A DNA stretch of 64,000 nucleotides from Arthrobacter sp. DNA4 (GCF_024362385.1 NZ_CP101466.1:4030001-4094000), one strand, 5' to 3'. Shown: positions 14,183 through 23,656, numbered from the stretch's first letter. Made by a program: numbers and translations. Notes: generated from the sequence alone by a model not told the origin.

Positions 14183-16537
14183 CTAAGCGTGTGTTCCGGC
14201 CAGCGCCCCCGCGGACTCTTCAGCCACGCCCACCCCGCCCTTGTGGGGTTCGAAGCGGACGAACATGGCCTTGAAGCCCGGGGTGTTGGATACGCGGGCG
14301 ACGTTTTCCTTGTGGACCAGGGCGTTGGCCTCGGGGAAGTAGGCGGCGGCGCAGCCCCTGGCCGTGGGGTAGGCCACCAGGCGGAACTTGTCCGCGCGGC
14401 GGTCGACGCCCTGGAAGGTGCTGACCACGTCCACGAGGTCCCAGTCCTGGAAACCGGCTTCGGCGAGGTCATCCGGGTGGATCAGGATCACGCGGCGGCC
14501 GCCGGAGATGCCGCGGTAGCGGTCGTCCAGGCCGTAGAACGTGGTGTTGTACTGGTCGTGGCTGCGGATGGTCTGGAGAACCAGGTGCCCCGGCGGCGGG
14601 GTGAGGTATTCCAGCGGGCTGACGGTGAACCGGCCCCGGCCGATGTCGGTGGCGAAGGAGCGCGTGTCGCGCGGCGGGTTGGGCAGCACGAACCCGTTCT
14701 TCGTCCGCACCCGGGCGTTGAAGTCCTCGAACCCCGGCAGGACGCGGGCGATGTGGTCGCGGATCACGTCGTAATCCTCGGCCATGCCCCGCCAGTCCAC
14801 CGAGTGGTCCGGGCCGAACGTCGCCTCCGCCATCCGGGCCACGATCACGGGCTCGGCGAGCAGGTGCTCGGAGACCGGGGTCAGCCGCCCCTGGGTGGAG
14901 TGGACCACGGACATGGAGTCTTCCACGGACAAGAACTGGGCGCCCTTGGGATGCTTGTCGTCCTTGTCCGTGCGGCCCAGCGTGGGCAGGATCAGCGAGG
15001 TGCGGCCGTGCACGATGTGCGAGCGGTTGGGCTTGGTGGAAATGTGCACGGTCAGCCCGATCCGCTGCATCCCCGCCTCCAACGCTTCCGTGTCCGAGCA
15101 CGCCAGCGAGAAATTGCCGCCCATGGACACGAACACGTCCACCTCGTCGCGTTCGAAGGCCTCCATTGATTCCACGGCGTCGTAGCCATGGTGCCGCGGG
15201 GACGTGATCCCGAACTCGGCGTCGATGGCAGAGAGAAGTTTTTCGCTGGGCTTTTCCCAGATTCCCATGGTCCGGTCGCCCTGGACGTTGGAGTGCCCGC
15301 GGACGGGGCAGGCGCCGGCACCGGGTTTGCCGAAGTTGCCTTGGAGCAGCAGGACGTTGACCATCTCTTTGATGGTGTCCACCGAGTGCGGCTGCTGCGT
15401 CACGCCCAGCGCCCAGCAGAAGATCGAGGCCTTGGACGCCACCAGCATCCCTGCCACCTTCTCGATCTGTGCGCGGGACAGGCCCGTTGCCTTCTCGGTC
15501 TCCTCCCAGTCGAGGGTGCGGCGGGCGTCGCGGTAGGCGTCGAACCCGTCCGTCTGCGCGGCAATGAAGGAATGGTCGACGACGGTTCCCGGGTTTTGTT
15601 CCTCAGCCGCCAGGAGCAGGTGGCCCAGCGCCTGGAACAGCGCCAGGTCGCCGCCCACCTTGATCTGCAGGTATTCGTCGGCGAGCGGGGTGCCGCCGCC
15701 CACCACGCCCGAGATGGTCTGCGGGTCGCGGAAGTTGAACAGTCCGGCCTCGGGCAGCGGGTTCACGGCCACCACCTTCCCGCCCTTGTCCTTGCACTCC
15801 TTCAGTGCAGAGAGCATGCGCGGGTGGTTGGTGCCAGGGTTTTGACCGACGACAAAGATCAGTTCGGAGTCGTGGATGTCGTCGAGGGACACGGTGCCCT
15901 TGCCGATGCCGATGGTCGGGTTCAGCGCCGATCCGGAGGACTCGTGGCACATGTTGGAGCAGTCCGGCAGGTTGTTGGTGCCCAGTGACCGTGCGAACAG
16001 CTGGTACAGGAACGCGGTCTCGTTCGCGGTGCGCCCGGAGGTGTAGAAGACGCTGCGGTCCGGGGTGGTCGCCCGGAGGTGCTCCCCGATCAGCTCGAAC
16101 GCATCGGCCCAGGAGATCGGTGAATAGTGCGTGTCACCCTGGCGGATTACCATCGGTTCACTGAGCCGTCCCTGGTTCCCCAGCCAGTACTCGGTCTTCC
16201 CTGAGAGTTCGGCAATGGAGTGCTTGGCCCAGAACTCCGCGCCCACGGTCCGCACGGTGTTCTCCTCGGCCACGGCCTTGGCACCGTTTTCGCAGAACTC
16301 GGCAGTCTTGCGCTTCTTGTCCGACTCCGGCCACGCGCAGCCCGGGCAGTCGAACCCGCCGCGCTGGTTCAGCCGGAGCAGGGAATGTGCCGTCCGGGTC
16401 ACGCCTGCCTGCGCCACCGCCCGCTCCAGGGCCACTATGACGGCCTTGACGCCGGCGGCCTCGGTCTTGGGCTTGTGGACTTCGAGGTTGTCCTCATTGA
16501 TGTCCGCGACGGGGGCAGGCTGCTTGCCGAACTTCAT
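14183..16537 (-). CDS. FdhF/YdeP-family molybdopterin oxidoreductase, probable formate dehydrogenase
   Basis: A 784-residue molybdopterin-dependent enzyme of the FdhF/YdeP (CbbBc-like) group. The N-terminal CPGCAWPE supplies cysteines for an iron-sulfur cluster. The molybdenum ligand region reads LPDCSNMCHESSGSAL, and the molybdopterin-binding motifs include GQNPGTNHPRML and CPVRGHSNVQGDRTMGI. The C-terminal dinucleotide-binding domain contains TIRSHDQYNTTFYG. No signal peptide is seen, so the enzyme is cytoplasmic. Its neighbours (mycothiol-dependent formaldehyde oxidation, PurU, MoeA) point to oxidation of formate to CO2. YdeP relatives, however, have other or unknown substrates, and no electron-transfer partner subunit is encoded nearby. 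Confidence 0.85.
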   Translation of the reverse strand: MKFGKQPAPVADINEDNLEVHKPKTEAAGVKAVIVALERAVAQAGVTRTAHSLLRLNQRGGFDCPGCAWPESDKKRKTAEFCENGAKAVAEENTVRTVGAEFWAKHSIAELSGKTEYWLGNQGRLSEPMVIRQGDTHYSPISWADAFELIGEHLRATTPDRSVFYTSGRTANETAFLYQLFARSLGTNNLPDCSNMCHESSGSALNPTIGIGKGTVSLDDIHDSELIFVVGQNPGTNHPRMLSALKECKDKGGKVVAVNPLPEAGLFNFRDPQTISGVVGGGTPLADEYLQIKVGGDLALFQALGHLLLAAEEQNPGTVVDHSFIAAQTDGFDAYRDARRTLDWEETEKATGLSRAQIEKVAGMLVASKASIFCWALGVTQQPHSVDTIKEMVNVLLLQGNFGKPGAGACPVRGHSNVQGDRTMGIWEKPSEKLLSAIDAEFGITSPRHHGYDAVESMEAFERDEVDVFVSMGGNFSLACSDTEALEAGMQRIGLTVHISTKPNRSHIVHGRTSLILPTLGRTDKDDKHPKGAQFLSVEDSMSVVHSTQGRLTPVSEHLLAEPVIVARMAEATFGPDHSVDWRGMAEDYDVIRDHIARVLPGFEDFNARVRTKNGFVLPNPPRDTRSFATDIGRGRFTVSPLEYLTPPPGHLVLQTIRSHDQYNTTFYGLDDRYRGISGGRRVILIHPDDLAEAGFQDWDLVDVVSTFQGVDRRADKFRLVAYPTARGCAAAYFPEANALVHKENVARVSNTPGFKAMFVRFEPHKGGVGVAEESAGALAGTHA

Positions 16538-16652
16538 TGTCCCAACTTCCTCGCCGGCACCGGGGAACTCCCGGGTCGGCTCTCTTGTTCATTTGCAGTG
16601 GAGGCGCGCCGGAATCCCGGCGCGCCTCCAGGGCACTCGTTGCTGATTTCCG

Positions 16653-17273
16653 CTACTGGGAAACCTTCGCCAGCGTTTCCTGCTCCGCGGCGATGGTGGT
16701 GTTGTCGCCGTGGCCGGTGCGGACCACGGTCTGAGCCGGGAGCGTCAGCAGGCGTTCGCGGATGGACTTCAGGATGGTGGGGTAGTCGCTGTAGGACCGG
16801 CCAGTGGCACCCGGACCGCCGTTGAACAGCGTGTCCCCGGTGAACACGGTCCCTTCGCTTTCGAGGTAGAAGCAGGTGGACCCCGGGGAATGGCCGGGCG
16901 TGTGGATCGCCTTCAACGTTGCCCCGCCCACCTCGAACACGTCCCCGTCGGAGTGGTAGCGGTCCGGCTTAGCGTCAGGGTAGACCTGCTCCCACAGCAC
17001 CAGGTCCTCCTGGTTCAGGAGGATCGGTGCTCCCAACGCGTCTGCAACCTCCCGGGCGGCACCGATGTGGTCGTTGTGCGCGTGGGTCAGCAGGATGGCC
17101 TTGACCTTGCGGCTGCGGACCTGGTTGATGATCGCGGCGGCGTCGTGGGGAGCGTCGATGATGACGCATTCCTCGTCGTTGCCCACGATCCAGACGTTGT
17201 TGTCCACATCCCAGGTGCCGCCGTCGAGCGAGAACGTGCCCGAGGTGACCAGGTTCTCAATGGTGACGGCCAT
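16653..17273 (-). CDS. MBL-fold hydrolase, candidate S-formylmycothiol hydrolase
   Basis: A 206-residue metallo-beta-lactamase-fold protein with the metal-binding motif THAHNDHIGA, then HTPGHSPGSTCF, FTGDTLF and a final GHGDNTT histidine. This is the glyoxalase II-like arrangement. Its ATG overlaps the TGA of the mycothiol-dependent formaldehyde dehydrogenase gene by one base, so the two are translationally coupled. That pairing is common in mycothiol-using actinobacteria and suggests hydrolysis of S-formylmycothiol to formate and mycothiol. The fold is certain; the substrate is inferred. Confidence 0.85.
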   Translation of the reverse strand: MAVTIENLVTSGTFSLDGGTWDVDNNVWIVGNDEECVIIDAPHDAAAIINQVRSRKVKAILLTHAHNDHIGAAREVADALGAPILLNQEDLVLWEQVYPDAKPDRYHSDGDVFEVGGATLKAIHTPGHSPGSTCFYLESEGTVFTGDTLFNGGPGATGRSYSDYPTILKSIRERLLTLPAQTVVRTGHGDNTTIAAEQETLAKVSQ

Positions 17274-18373
17274 CAGATCTGCACCGGGCTGACTTCAACT
17301 ACGGAACGCAGGACCTTGCCTTCGTGCATTTTGCCGAAGGCTTCCTCCACCTGGTCGATGGTGATGCGTTCGGAGACGAACGCGTCCAGGTCCAGGTTGC
17401 CCTGCTTGTAGTGCGAGACGAGCATGGGGAAGTCCCGGGAGGGCAGGCAGTCGCCGTACCAGGAGGACTTCAGCGATCCGCCGCGGCCAAACACGTCCAG
17501 CAGCGGCAGTTCCAGCGTCATCTCCGGCGTCGGCACACCCACCAGAACCACGCGGTAAGCAAGATCGCGCGCGTAGAACGCCTGCTTGTACGTTTCCGGA
17601 CGGCCGACGGCGTCAATCACCACATCCGCCCCGTGGCCCCCGGTCAGGGCACGGATGGCCTCCACCGCGTCCTCCTGCTTGGAGTTCACGCCATGGGTGG
17701 CGCCGAGGGACTTGGCCATCCCAATTTTGTTGTCGTCGATGTCAACGGCGATGATCGTCGTCGCACCCGCCAACTTCGCGCCGGCGACCGCGGCGATGCC
17801 CACGCCGCCGCAGCCGATCACTGCCACGGACTCGCCGCGCTTGACCTCGCCGGTGTTGATCGCGGCACCGATGCCGGCCATGATGCCGCATCCCAGCAGG
17901 CCCACCGCGGCCGCGTCGACGTCGGGGTCCACTTTGGTGCACTGCCCCGCGGCGACCAGCGTCTTTTCAGCGAAGGCACCGATGCCCAGGGCGGGAGAGA
18001 GGACCGTGCCGTCCTCAAGGGTCATTTTCTGGGTGGCGTTGTGGGTGTTGAAGCAGTACTGCGGCTGGCCCTTGGCGCACGCCCGGCACTCGCCGCACAC
18101 GGCGCGCCAGTTCAGGATGACGCGGTCCCCGGGGGCCACGGACGTCACGTCCGGACCAACTGCAGAGACAACGCCGGTGGCCTCATGGCCCAGCAGGTAC
18201 GGGAAATCATCGCCGATGCCGCCCTGCTTGTAGTGCAGGTCCGTGTGGCAGACACCGCAGGTCAGGATGTCCACCAGGGCCTCCCCCGGGCCCGGATCCG
18301 GCACCAGGATGGTCTCCAGCGACACCGGGGCGTTCTTCTCCCGGACAACGACGGCTTGAACTTTATGGACCAT
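17273..18373 (-). CDS. mscR: S-(hydroxymethyl)mycothiol dehydrogenase
   Basis: A 366-residue zinc-dependent medium-chain dehydrogenase that oxidises the formaldehyde-mycothiol adduct with NAD+. Catalytic zinc ligands are in [10 protein letters not shown] and GHEATGVV. Structural zinc cysteines are in [15 protein letters not shown]. The cofactor fold shows [18 protein letters not shown]. The sequence closely matches actinobacterial MscR/AdhE2-type enzymes. I chose ATG 18373 because AAAGGA precedes it and upstream extension would run through the promoter. It is coupled to the downstream MBL hydrolase. Together they would detoxify formaldehyde released by the demethylating oxidases. Confidence 0.92.
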   Translation of the reverse strand: MVHKVQAVVVREKNAPVSLETILVPDPGPGEALVDILTCGVCHTDLHYKQGGIGDDFPYLLGHEATGVVSAVGPDVTSVAPGDRVILNWRAVCGECRACAKGQPQYCFNTHNATQKMTLEDGTVLSPALGIGAFAEKTLVAAGQCTKVDPDVDAAAVGLLGCGIMAGIGAAINTGEVKRGESVAVIGCGGVGIAAVAGAKLAGATTIIAVDIDDNKIGMAKSLGATHGVNSKQEDAVEAIRALTGGHGADVVIDAVGRPETYKQAFYARDLAYRVVLVGVPTPEMTLELPLLDVFGRGGSLKSSWYGDCLPSRDFPMLVSHYKQGNLDLDAFVSERITIDQVEEAFGKMHEGKVLRSVVEVSPVQI

Positions 18374-18532
18374 GGTTCTTGTGTTCCTTTCCTGGATCCG
18401 GCCGGATCCGGTGAGTCGGGGCACCAAGTGCCAATCTAGCCGACATGCCACCTCCGGGGACCATGTCATTGCCGCAAAGCTGTGCATCGGATTGCGCATT
18501 ACACAACACGGCGCACATCGTGCCCACAGCAA

Positions 18533-18571
18533 AATATGACAGTGGCCACACTTTGTGTCAATAGATATATC
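18533..18571 (-). promoter_or_regulatory. Promoter of the mycothiol formaldehyde dehydrogenase gene with flanking operator candidates
   Basis: On the minus strand TTGACA (18561-18556) and CATATT (18538-18533) are separated by exactly 17 bp. The palindrome GATATATC (18564-18571) abuts the -35 and belongs to the 11-mer ATATATCAGTT also found before purU. GTGGCCAC (18542-18549) lies in the spacer. Confidence 0.7.
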
Positions 18572-18686
18572 AGTTACAGCCTGGTTGGCTATCAGCTGCC
18601 ACCCCTTGGTAAGTCGCGCGTCTCCGCTCCGGGACGGCGGCGGACCCGTTACACCCACTGTTTAGTCCGGCAGTAGGCTGGATGCC

Positions 18687-19001
18687 ATGGCTTTTCACGA
18701 AACCCCTGCCGAGCGGCGCGAAGTAACCGTCCGCCGCGCACCCAAGTACGTTCCCTTTTTGATTGTGGGTGCACTGGCAGGCATTATCGCCGCCGCAGTG
18801 GTGGCTTACGCGCTGCCTGGCGACGCCACCTTCGACCCCGGCGCCGTCTTCGGATTCTTCATGGTGATGTTCGCGGCCGTCGGCGCTCTCCTTGGCGCCC
18901 TGCTGGCGCTTGTCCTGGACCGCCGCAGCGTGAAGCGGCAGGAACGGGCCGTCGTGGAGGCCGTCCCGGACTCGGAACCTGACACCGATCCCCAAGGCTA
19001 G
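18687..19001 (+). CDS. Small two-TM membrane protein of unknown function
   Basis: A 104-residue protein with two transmembrane helices (VPFLIVGALAGIIAAAVVAYAL and a segment near residues 50-78 rich in Gly, Ala, Leu). It has a basic cytoplasmic loop (DRRSVKRQER) and an acidic tail. A TAGGCT -10-like hexamer (18674-18679) lies 7 bp before the ATG and there is no ribosome binding site, suggesting a leaderless transcript. It precedes purF, an arrangement that seems usual in this group, but a link to purine synthesis is not shown. No named family is recognised. Confidence 0.75.
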   Translation: MAFHETPAERREVTVRRAPKYVPFLIVGALAGIIAAAVVAYALPGDATFDPGAVFGFFMVMFAAVGALLGALLALVLDRRSVKRQERAVVEAVPDSEPDTDPQG

Positions 19002-19047
19002 CCGGGTCACAAACTGAAGCGGGGGAAAGTCATACCCCATAACGTGC

Positions 19048-19060
19048 GATAATCGATCAG
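19048..19060 (+). promoter_or_regulatory. -10 element of a probably leaderless purF promoter
   Basis: GATAAT (19048-19053) lies 6 bp before the GTG at 19060, leaving no room for a ribosome binding site. This suggests that transcription starts at or next to the start codon. Confidence 0.5.
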
Positions 19061-20730
19061 TGGCACGCGGCGATGGCAAACTTTCCCATGATCTTCTTCC
19101 CGGCGAAAAAGGACCCCAGGATGCCTGTGGCGTCTTTGGTGTTTGGGCGCCCGGTGAAGAAGTAGCAAAACTTACCTATTACGGGCTGTATGCACTGCAG
19201 CACCGCGGTCAGGAGTCGGCTGGTATAGCCACCAGCGACGGCAAGCGGATCAACGTCTACAAGGACATGGGCCTCGTATCCCAGGTCTTCGACGAGACCA
19301 CGCTGAACACCCTGACCGGGCATCTGGCCGTGGGCCATTGCCGCTACTCCACCACCGGCGCCAGCCACTGGGCCAACGCGCAGCCCACCCTGGGCGCTAC
19401 CTCCACCGGCACGGTTGCCCTGGCGCACAACGGCAACCTGACGAACACCGCCGAACTCAACGCCATGATCACGGAGCGCAACGGCGGGCAGCTCACCGGC
19501 GAGATGAAGCAGGGCAACACCTCGGACACCGCGCTGGTCACCGCCCTGCTGGAAGGCGAGCCGGGCAAAAGCCTGGAAGAGACCGCCACCGAGCTTCTGC
19601 CCAAGATCAAGGGCGGCTTCTGCTTCGTCTTCATGGACGAAGGAACCCTCTACGCAGCCCGCGACACCTTCGGCATCCGCCCGCTGGTCCTGGGCCGCCT
19701 GGAACGCGGCTGGGTTGTCGCCTCCGAACAGTCCGCACTGGCCACCGTGGGTGCCAGCTTCATCCGCGAGATCGAGCCCGGCGAGTTCATCGCCATTGAC
19801 GAAGAAGGCGTGCGGTCCAAGAAGTTCGCAGAGCCGACGCCGGCCGGTTGCGTTTTCGAGTACGTCTACCTCGCCCGTCCGGACGCCGCGATCGCCGGCC
19901 GTTCCGTCTACGAGTCCCGCGTTGAAATGGGCCGCCAGCTGGCCCGCGAAAACACCCACGAAGCGGACATCGTCATCCCCGTCCCGGAGTCGGGCACCCC
20001 TGCAGCCGTGGGTTACGCCGAGGAATCCGGAATTCCGTTCGCGCACGGCTTCGTCAAGAACTCCTACGTGGGCCGTACCTTCATCCAGCCCTCGCAGACC
20101 CTCCGCCAGCTGGGCATCCGGCTCAAGCTGAACGCCCTTGAGTCCGTGATCCGCGGCAAGCGCGTCGTGGTGGTGGACGACTCGATCGTCCGCGGCAACA
20201 CCCAGCGGGCCATCGTCCGGATGCTCCGGGAGGCCGGCGCCGCCGCCGTGCACGTCAAGATCTCCTCCCCGCCCGTGCAGTGGCCCTGCTTCTACGGCAT
20301 CGACTTCGCCTCCCGCGCCGAGCTGATCGCCAACGGCGCCACCATCGAAGAGATCTCCCAGGCCATCGGCGCCGATTCGCTGGCCTACATCTCCGAGGAC
20401 GGCATGATCGGCGCCACCCGGCAGCCGCGCGAACGCCTCTGCACCGCCTGCTTCACTGGCAAGTACCCCATCAAGCTTCCGGACGCGGACAAACTGGGCA
20501 AGAACCTCCTGGAGCGCACCGACCTGGGCGGCCTCAAGCCCTCCCCCGCGGCCCTTCCCGGCGAAACGGCCGCCCTGGCCGTCGACGCCACCGAGGACCC
20601 GGCGGAAAAGGCCGGCGCCACGGGCTGCGATCCCGGCCCCGACTCCGAATTCGAGAACCTGCTGACCGAAGCCGACCTCGTGCCCGACGTACACGCCGCC
20701 ACCAGCGCCGACAAGAAGGACTCCGTATGA
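19060..20730 (+). CDS. purF: Amidophosphoribosyltransferase
   Basis: Makes phosphoribosylamine from PRPP and glutamine, the first committed step of purine synthesis. The 556-residue protein has a short leader before the N-terminal nucleophile region DACGVFGVW (catalytic Cys23 after processing). The glutaminase domain contains LQHRGQESAGI and GHCRYSTTG. The PRTase domain contains the PRPP-binding motif VVVVDDSIVRGNT. The C-terminal cysteines (ERLCTACFTGKYP) fit an iron-sulfur-containing type. The C-terminal tail of about 60 residues is extra and low in complexity. Its stop overlaps the purM start (ATGA). The GTG start rests on the -10 spacing and on the cysteine position. Confidence 0.95.
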   Translation: MARGDGKLSHDLLPGEKGPQDACGVFGVWAPGEEVAKLTYYGLYALQHRGQESAGIATSDGKRINVYKDMGLVSQVFDETTLNTLTGHLAVGHCRYSTTGASHWANAQPTLGATSTGTVALAHNGNLTNTAELNAMITERNGGQLTGEMKQGNTSDTALVTALLEGEPGKSLEETATELLPKIKGGFCFVFMDEGTLYAARDTFGIRPLVLGRLERGWVVASEQSALATVGASFIREIEPGEFIAIDEEGVRSKKFAEPTPAGCVFEYVYLARPDAAIAGRSVYESRVEMGRQLARENTHEADIVIPVPESGTPAAVGYAEESGIPFAHGFVKNSYVGRTFIQPSQTLRQLGIRLKLNALESVIRGKRVVVVDDSIVRGNTQRAIVRMLREAGAAAVHVKISSPPVQWPCFYGIDFASRAELIANGATIEEISQAIGADSLAYISEDGMIGATRQPRERLCTACFTGKYPIKLPDADKLGKNLLERTDLGGLKPSPAALPGETAALAVDATEDPAEKAGATGCDPGPDSEFENLLTEADLVPDVHAATSADKKDSV

Positions 20731-21872
20731 CCTCCGCCAGCCCCGCCGCAGACAACGCCGGCATCACCTACGCGTCCGCGGGCGTGGACGTCGAAGCCGG
20801 GGACCGCGCCGTCGAGCTCATGAAGGATGCCGTGAAGGCAACCCACAACTCCTCGGTGATCGGCGGGGTGGGCGGCTTCGCCGGCCTCTACGATGTCTCC
20901 AAACTGCTGACCTACAAGAAGCCGCTGCTGGCCACCTCCACGGACGGCGTCGGCACCAAGGTAGCCATCGCCCAGGCCATGGACATCCACGACACCATCG
21001 GGTTCGACCTGGTGGGCATGGTGGTGGACGACATCGTGGTGGTGGGTGCCGAACCCCTGTACATGACCGATTACATCGCCTGCGGCAAAGTGGTCCCCGA
21101 GCGCATCGCCGGCATCGTCCGTGGCATCGCGGCAGCCTGCTCCGTGGCCGGCACCGCCCTGGTGGGCGGCGAGACCGCCGAACACCCCGGCCTGCTGGGT
21201 GAACACGAATACGACGTCGCCGGTGCAGCCACCGGCGTCGTGGAAGCCGATGCACTGCTGGGGCCGGACCGCGTCCGCGCCGGCGACGTCGTGATCGGCA
21301 TGGCCTCCTCCGGCCTCCACTCCAACGGCTACTCCCTGGTCCGCCGCGTCATCAACCACGCCGGCTGGGCCCTGGACCGCCAGGTCTCCGAACTGGGCCG
21401 CACCCTGGGCGAGGAACTCCTGGAACCCACGCGCGTCTACGCCGCCGACTGCCTGGACCTGGCCCGCGCCTTCCCGGTCAGCGCCGGCGCGGCCGTCCAC
21501 GGTTTCAGCCACGTCACCGGCGGTGGCCTTGCTGCCAACCTGGCCCGCGTCCTGCCGCAGGGCCTGGTGGCCACGGTTGACCGTGCCACGTGGGAACTGC
21601 CCGCCATCTTCAAACTGGTGTCCGAACTGGGCAACGTTCCGCTGGCCGACCTGGAACGCACGCTGAACCTTGGCGTGGGCATGGTGGCCATCGTGTCCCC
21701 CGAAGCCGCGGATGCCGCCGTCGCACGCCTGAACGAACGGGGCCTGCCGTCCTGGATCATGGGCACGGTCACCGAGGACTCAGACTCCATCCTCAAGTCC
21801 GGACCTGACTACGTCCAGGGCGCCAAGGGCGTGGACGGCGGCGCTGTCCGCCTGGTGAACGCCTACGCCTAA
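20727..21872 (+). CDS. purM: Phosphoribosylformylglycinamidine cyclo-ligase
   Basis: Closes the imidazole ring to give aminoimidazole ribonucleotide. The 381-residue protein has the PurM signatures ITYASAGVDVEAGD, GVGGFAGLYDVS, TSTDGVGTKVAIA, GMVVDDIVVVGAEPLYMTDY, GGETAEHPG and HVTGGGLAANL. The ATG at 20727 overlaps the purF TGA by 4 bases (ATGA), so it is translationally coupled with purF. It is the last gene of the unit, followed by a hairpin. Confidence 0.96.
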   Translation: MTSASPAADNAGITYASAGVDVEAGDRAVELMKDAVKATHNSSVIGGVGGFAGLYDVSKLLTYKKPLLATSTDGVGTKVAIAQAMDIHDTIGFDLVGMVVDDIVVVGAEPLYMTDYIACGKVVPERIAGIVRGIAAACSVAGTALVGGETAEHPGLLGEHEYDVAGAATGVVEADALLGPDRVRAGDVVIGMASSGLHSNGYSLVRRVINHAGWALDRQVSELGRTLGEELLEPTRVYAADCLDLARAFPVSAGAAVHGFSHVTGGGLAANLARVLPQGLVATVDRATWELPAIFKLVSELGNVPLADLERTLNLGVGMVAIVSPEAADAAVARLNERGLPSWIMGTVTEDSDSILKSGPDYVQGAKGVDGGAVRLVNAYA

Positions 21873-21882
21873 AGCCTTTTTT

Positions 21883-21913
21883 GAGTGCTCCCCACCACCG
21901 GCGGGGAGCACTC
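21883..21913. terminator. Hairpin between the convergent purM and VOC genes
   Basis: GAGTGCTCCCC (21883-21893) pairs with GGGGAGCACTC (21903-21913) around a 9-nt loop. A T-run lies on the purM side of the stem rather than after it, so efficiency is uncertain. Its position fits a shared terminator. Confidence 0.65.
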
Positions 21914-21918
21914 GGCGT

Positions 21919-22695
21919 TTAAGCGGGGGTTTGGATCAGGTTGAGGACGCCGCCCTGCGGGTCCCTGATGGTGGCCAGTGATCCGTCGGCGGGACGCTCG
22001 TCCGGCTCTACGAGGACCTGGCCCCCTGCTGCCTGGGCGGCTGCTGCCGCCACGGCAACGTCTGCCGTGCCGTAGTAGATCTGCCAGCCCGCTTCGCCGC
22101 CCTCATCGGCAGGAATGACCCCGGCCACCTCGTTGCCGTCGATGAGCAGCGTGCTGTAACTGCCGCCGTCGTCCTGGGGGTATTCGGTGACCTCATGCCC
22201 GAAAAGCTGCTGGAAGAAACCGACGGCGGCCTGGGGCTCGGGCGTGAAGAGTTCGGCCCAGGCCAGCGCGCCCGGCTCGTTGAAAAGTTGGCTGCCGTAG
22301 TGGCTTCCTGCCTGCCAGATTCCTGTGGTTCCGCCACCGGGAGGAGCGAGGAAGCCCAGAACACCGGTATCGCCTACCGCCTCCGGCCCGAATTCGGCCG
22401 CCCCTCCTGCGTGGGCCGCCTCCTCCAGTACGTCCGCAGCGTCTGCGGCGGCGAAGTAGACGTTCCACTTTGCGGAGGTGCCGGCCTTCAGCTGCAGGGG
22501 GCTTTGCGGTGCAAGGGTGGCCACCAACCGCCCACGGACAAAGGCCTGCGCGTAGCTGCGGCCGTCCGGGGTGGGAAAGTCCTGGAAAGTCCAGCCAAAG
22601 AGCCTGCCGTAGAAGTCCTTGGCGGCCGCAACATCGGGGGTCTGCAGATCTGCCCAGCAGGGCTCGCCGTGACGGTATCCCTCAACTAATGCCAT
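21919..22695 (-). CDS. VOC-family protein with two glyoxalase-like modules
   Basis: A 258-residue protein of two vicinal-oxygen-chelate repeats. The first starts HGEPCWADLQTPDVAAAKDFYGRLFGW and the second near GALAWAELFTPEPQAAVGFF. Each would form half of a metal-binding or ligand-binding barrel, as in the CFP32-like glyoxalase/hydroxylase family. I chose ATG 22695 (MALVEGYRHG) because it begins at the domain. The natural substrate is unknown. It converges on purM and is divergent from an alpha/beta hydrolase. Confidence 0.82.
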   Translation of the reverse strand: MALVEGYRHGEPCWADLQTPDVAAAKDFYGRLFGWTFQDFPTPDGRSYAQAFVRGRLVATLAPQSPLQLKAGTSAKWNVYFAAADAADVLEEAAHAGGAAEFGPEAVGDTGVLGFLAPPGGGTTGIWQAGSHYGSQLFNEPGALAWAELFTPEPQAAVGFFQQLFGHEVTEYPQDDGGSYSTLLIDGNEVAGVIPADEGGEAGWQIYYGTADVAVAAAAAQAAGGQVLVEPDERPADGSLATIRDPQGGVLNLIQTPA

Positions 22696-22818
22696 GCAGG
22701 CAAGGCTACACGGACCCCTTGAGCGGCAAAGGGGCAAGAGGCACAATAACATCCACACGACTGGGCTCAGGGATCAGCGGCATCATCGGCAGAACGTCAA
22801 TCCGGAACGGGAGAACAC

Positions 22819-23592
22819 ATGGCCGGCATCGTAGACATTGATGGACACCCGACCTGGTTGGAGGACCGCGGCGGCAATGGCGCTCCACTGCTCCTGCTGC
22901 ACGGCGGCCTCAGCAACAGTGATGCCCTTCTTGGCACTATTGGCACCGGACTCGCGGAACACTACCGTCTCATCGCATTCGACCGCCGCGGCCATGGATA
23001 CACCGCCGACACCGATGCCGACTTCCATTACAGCGATATGGCGCGGGAGGCAGTCAGCGTCCTCGAGAGGGTGGCCGCCGGCCCCGCCCACCTCGTCGGC
23101 TGGAGCGACGGCGGCATCATCGCCCTCCTCGTGGCACTGGCGCGGCCGGACCTGGTGGCAAAAATGGTCATCATCGGCACCAACTACCACGTGGACGGCA
23201 TCCATCGAGTGGACATGGACCCGGACTCGCCAGTGTTACAGGAGCTCGCCGGGGCCTACGCCGAGCGTTCTCCTGACGGACCCGGGCATTTTGAGGCGGT
23301 GGCCCGGAAAGGGATGCAACTGATCAGCACCGAGCCTTCGCTCACTACGTCCCAGGTCTCGCGGATACAGCAGCAAGTACTGGTGGCAGTGGGGGACGAC
23401 GACATTGTGACCCTGCCTCATACCGTCTCCTTGTATGAGGCATTGCCCAATGGGCAGCTGGCGGTGATTCCCGGGGCGTCCCACGGCCTGCCGTTTGAGC
23501 AGCCCGCAATACTCACCAGCCTTATGCTTCCGTTCCTGGCGGCCGATGGGCCTCCCATGACCCTCATGCCCGTCAGGCGCCGCGCACGTTAG
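22819..23592 (+). CDS. Alpha/beta hydrolase
   Basis: A 257-residue alpha/beta-hydrolase-fold protein. The oxyanion region is LLLLHGGLSNS, the nucleophile elbow is GWSDGG (serine near residue 96), and an acid (VGDDDIV) and a late histidine (GASHGLP) complete a triad. This is close to the family of small esterases and lactonases without a signal peptide. The substrate cannot be told from sequence. A strong terminator follows directly. Confidence 0.85.
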   Translation: MAGIVDIDGHPTWLEDRGGNGAPLLLLHGGLSNSDALLGTIGTGLAEHYRLIAFDRRGHGYTADTDADFHYSDMAREAVSVLERVAAGPAHLVGWSDGGIIALLVALARPDLVAKMVIIGTNYHVDGIHRVDMDPDSPVLQELAGAYAERSPDGPGHFEAVARKGMQLISTEPSLTTSQVSRIQQQVLVAVGDDDIVTLPHTVSLYEALPNGQLAVIPGASHGLPFEQPAILTSLMLPFLAADGPPMTLMPVRRRAR

Positions 23593-23603
23593 CCGGGAAC
23601 GGC

Positions 23604-23656
23604 AAAAGGTCCGTTGGGGGCACACCGGAAACAGGTGTGGTCCCAACGGACCTTTT
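23604..23656. terminator. Strong bidirectional terminator
   Basis: AAAAGGTCCGTTGGG (23604-23618) pairs with CCCAACGGACCTTTT (23642-23656). An inner CACACC/GGTGTG pair extends the stem. There are T residues at one end and A residues at the other, so it can serve both directions. Confidence 0.9.

Noticed and set aside
13841..15169. A 442-codon plus-strand open frame overlapping the molybdoenzyme gene
   Set aside because: Most of it is antisense to conserved molybdopterin motifs; the non-overlapping 13841-14182 part has no ribosome binding site or domain.
17324..18439. A 371-codon plus-strand open frame opposite mscR
   Set aside because: mscR on the minus strand has all zinc ligands and cofactor motifs; the opposite frame is a GC-driven shadow.
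21876..21882. T-run after purM as the terminator tail
   Set aside because: The T-run precedes the hairpin instead of following it, so the classic rho-independent arrangement is not met for purM.
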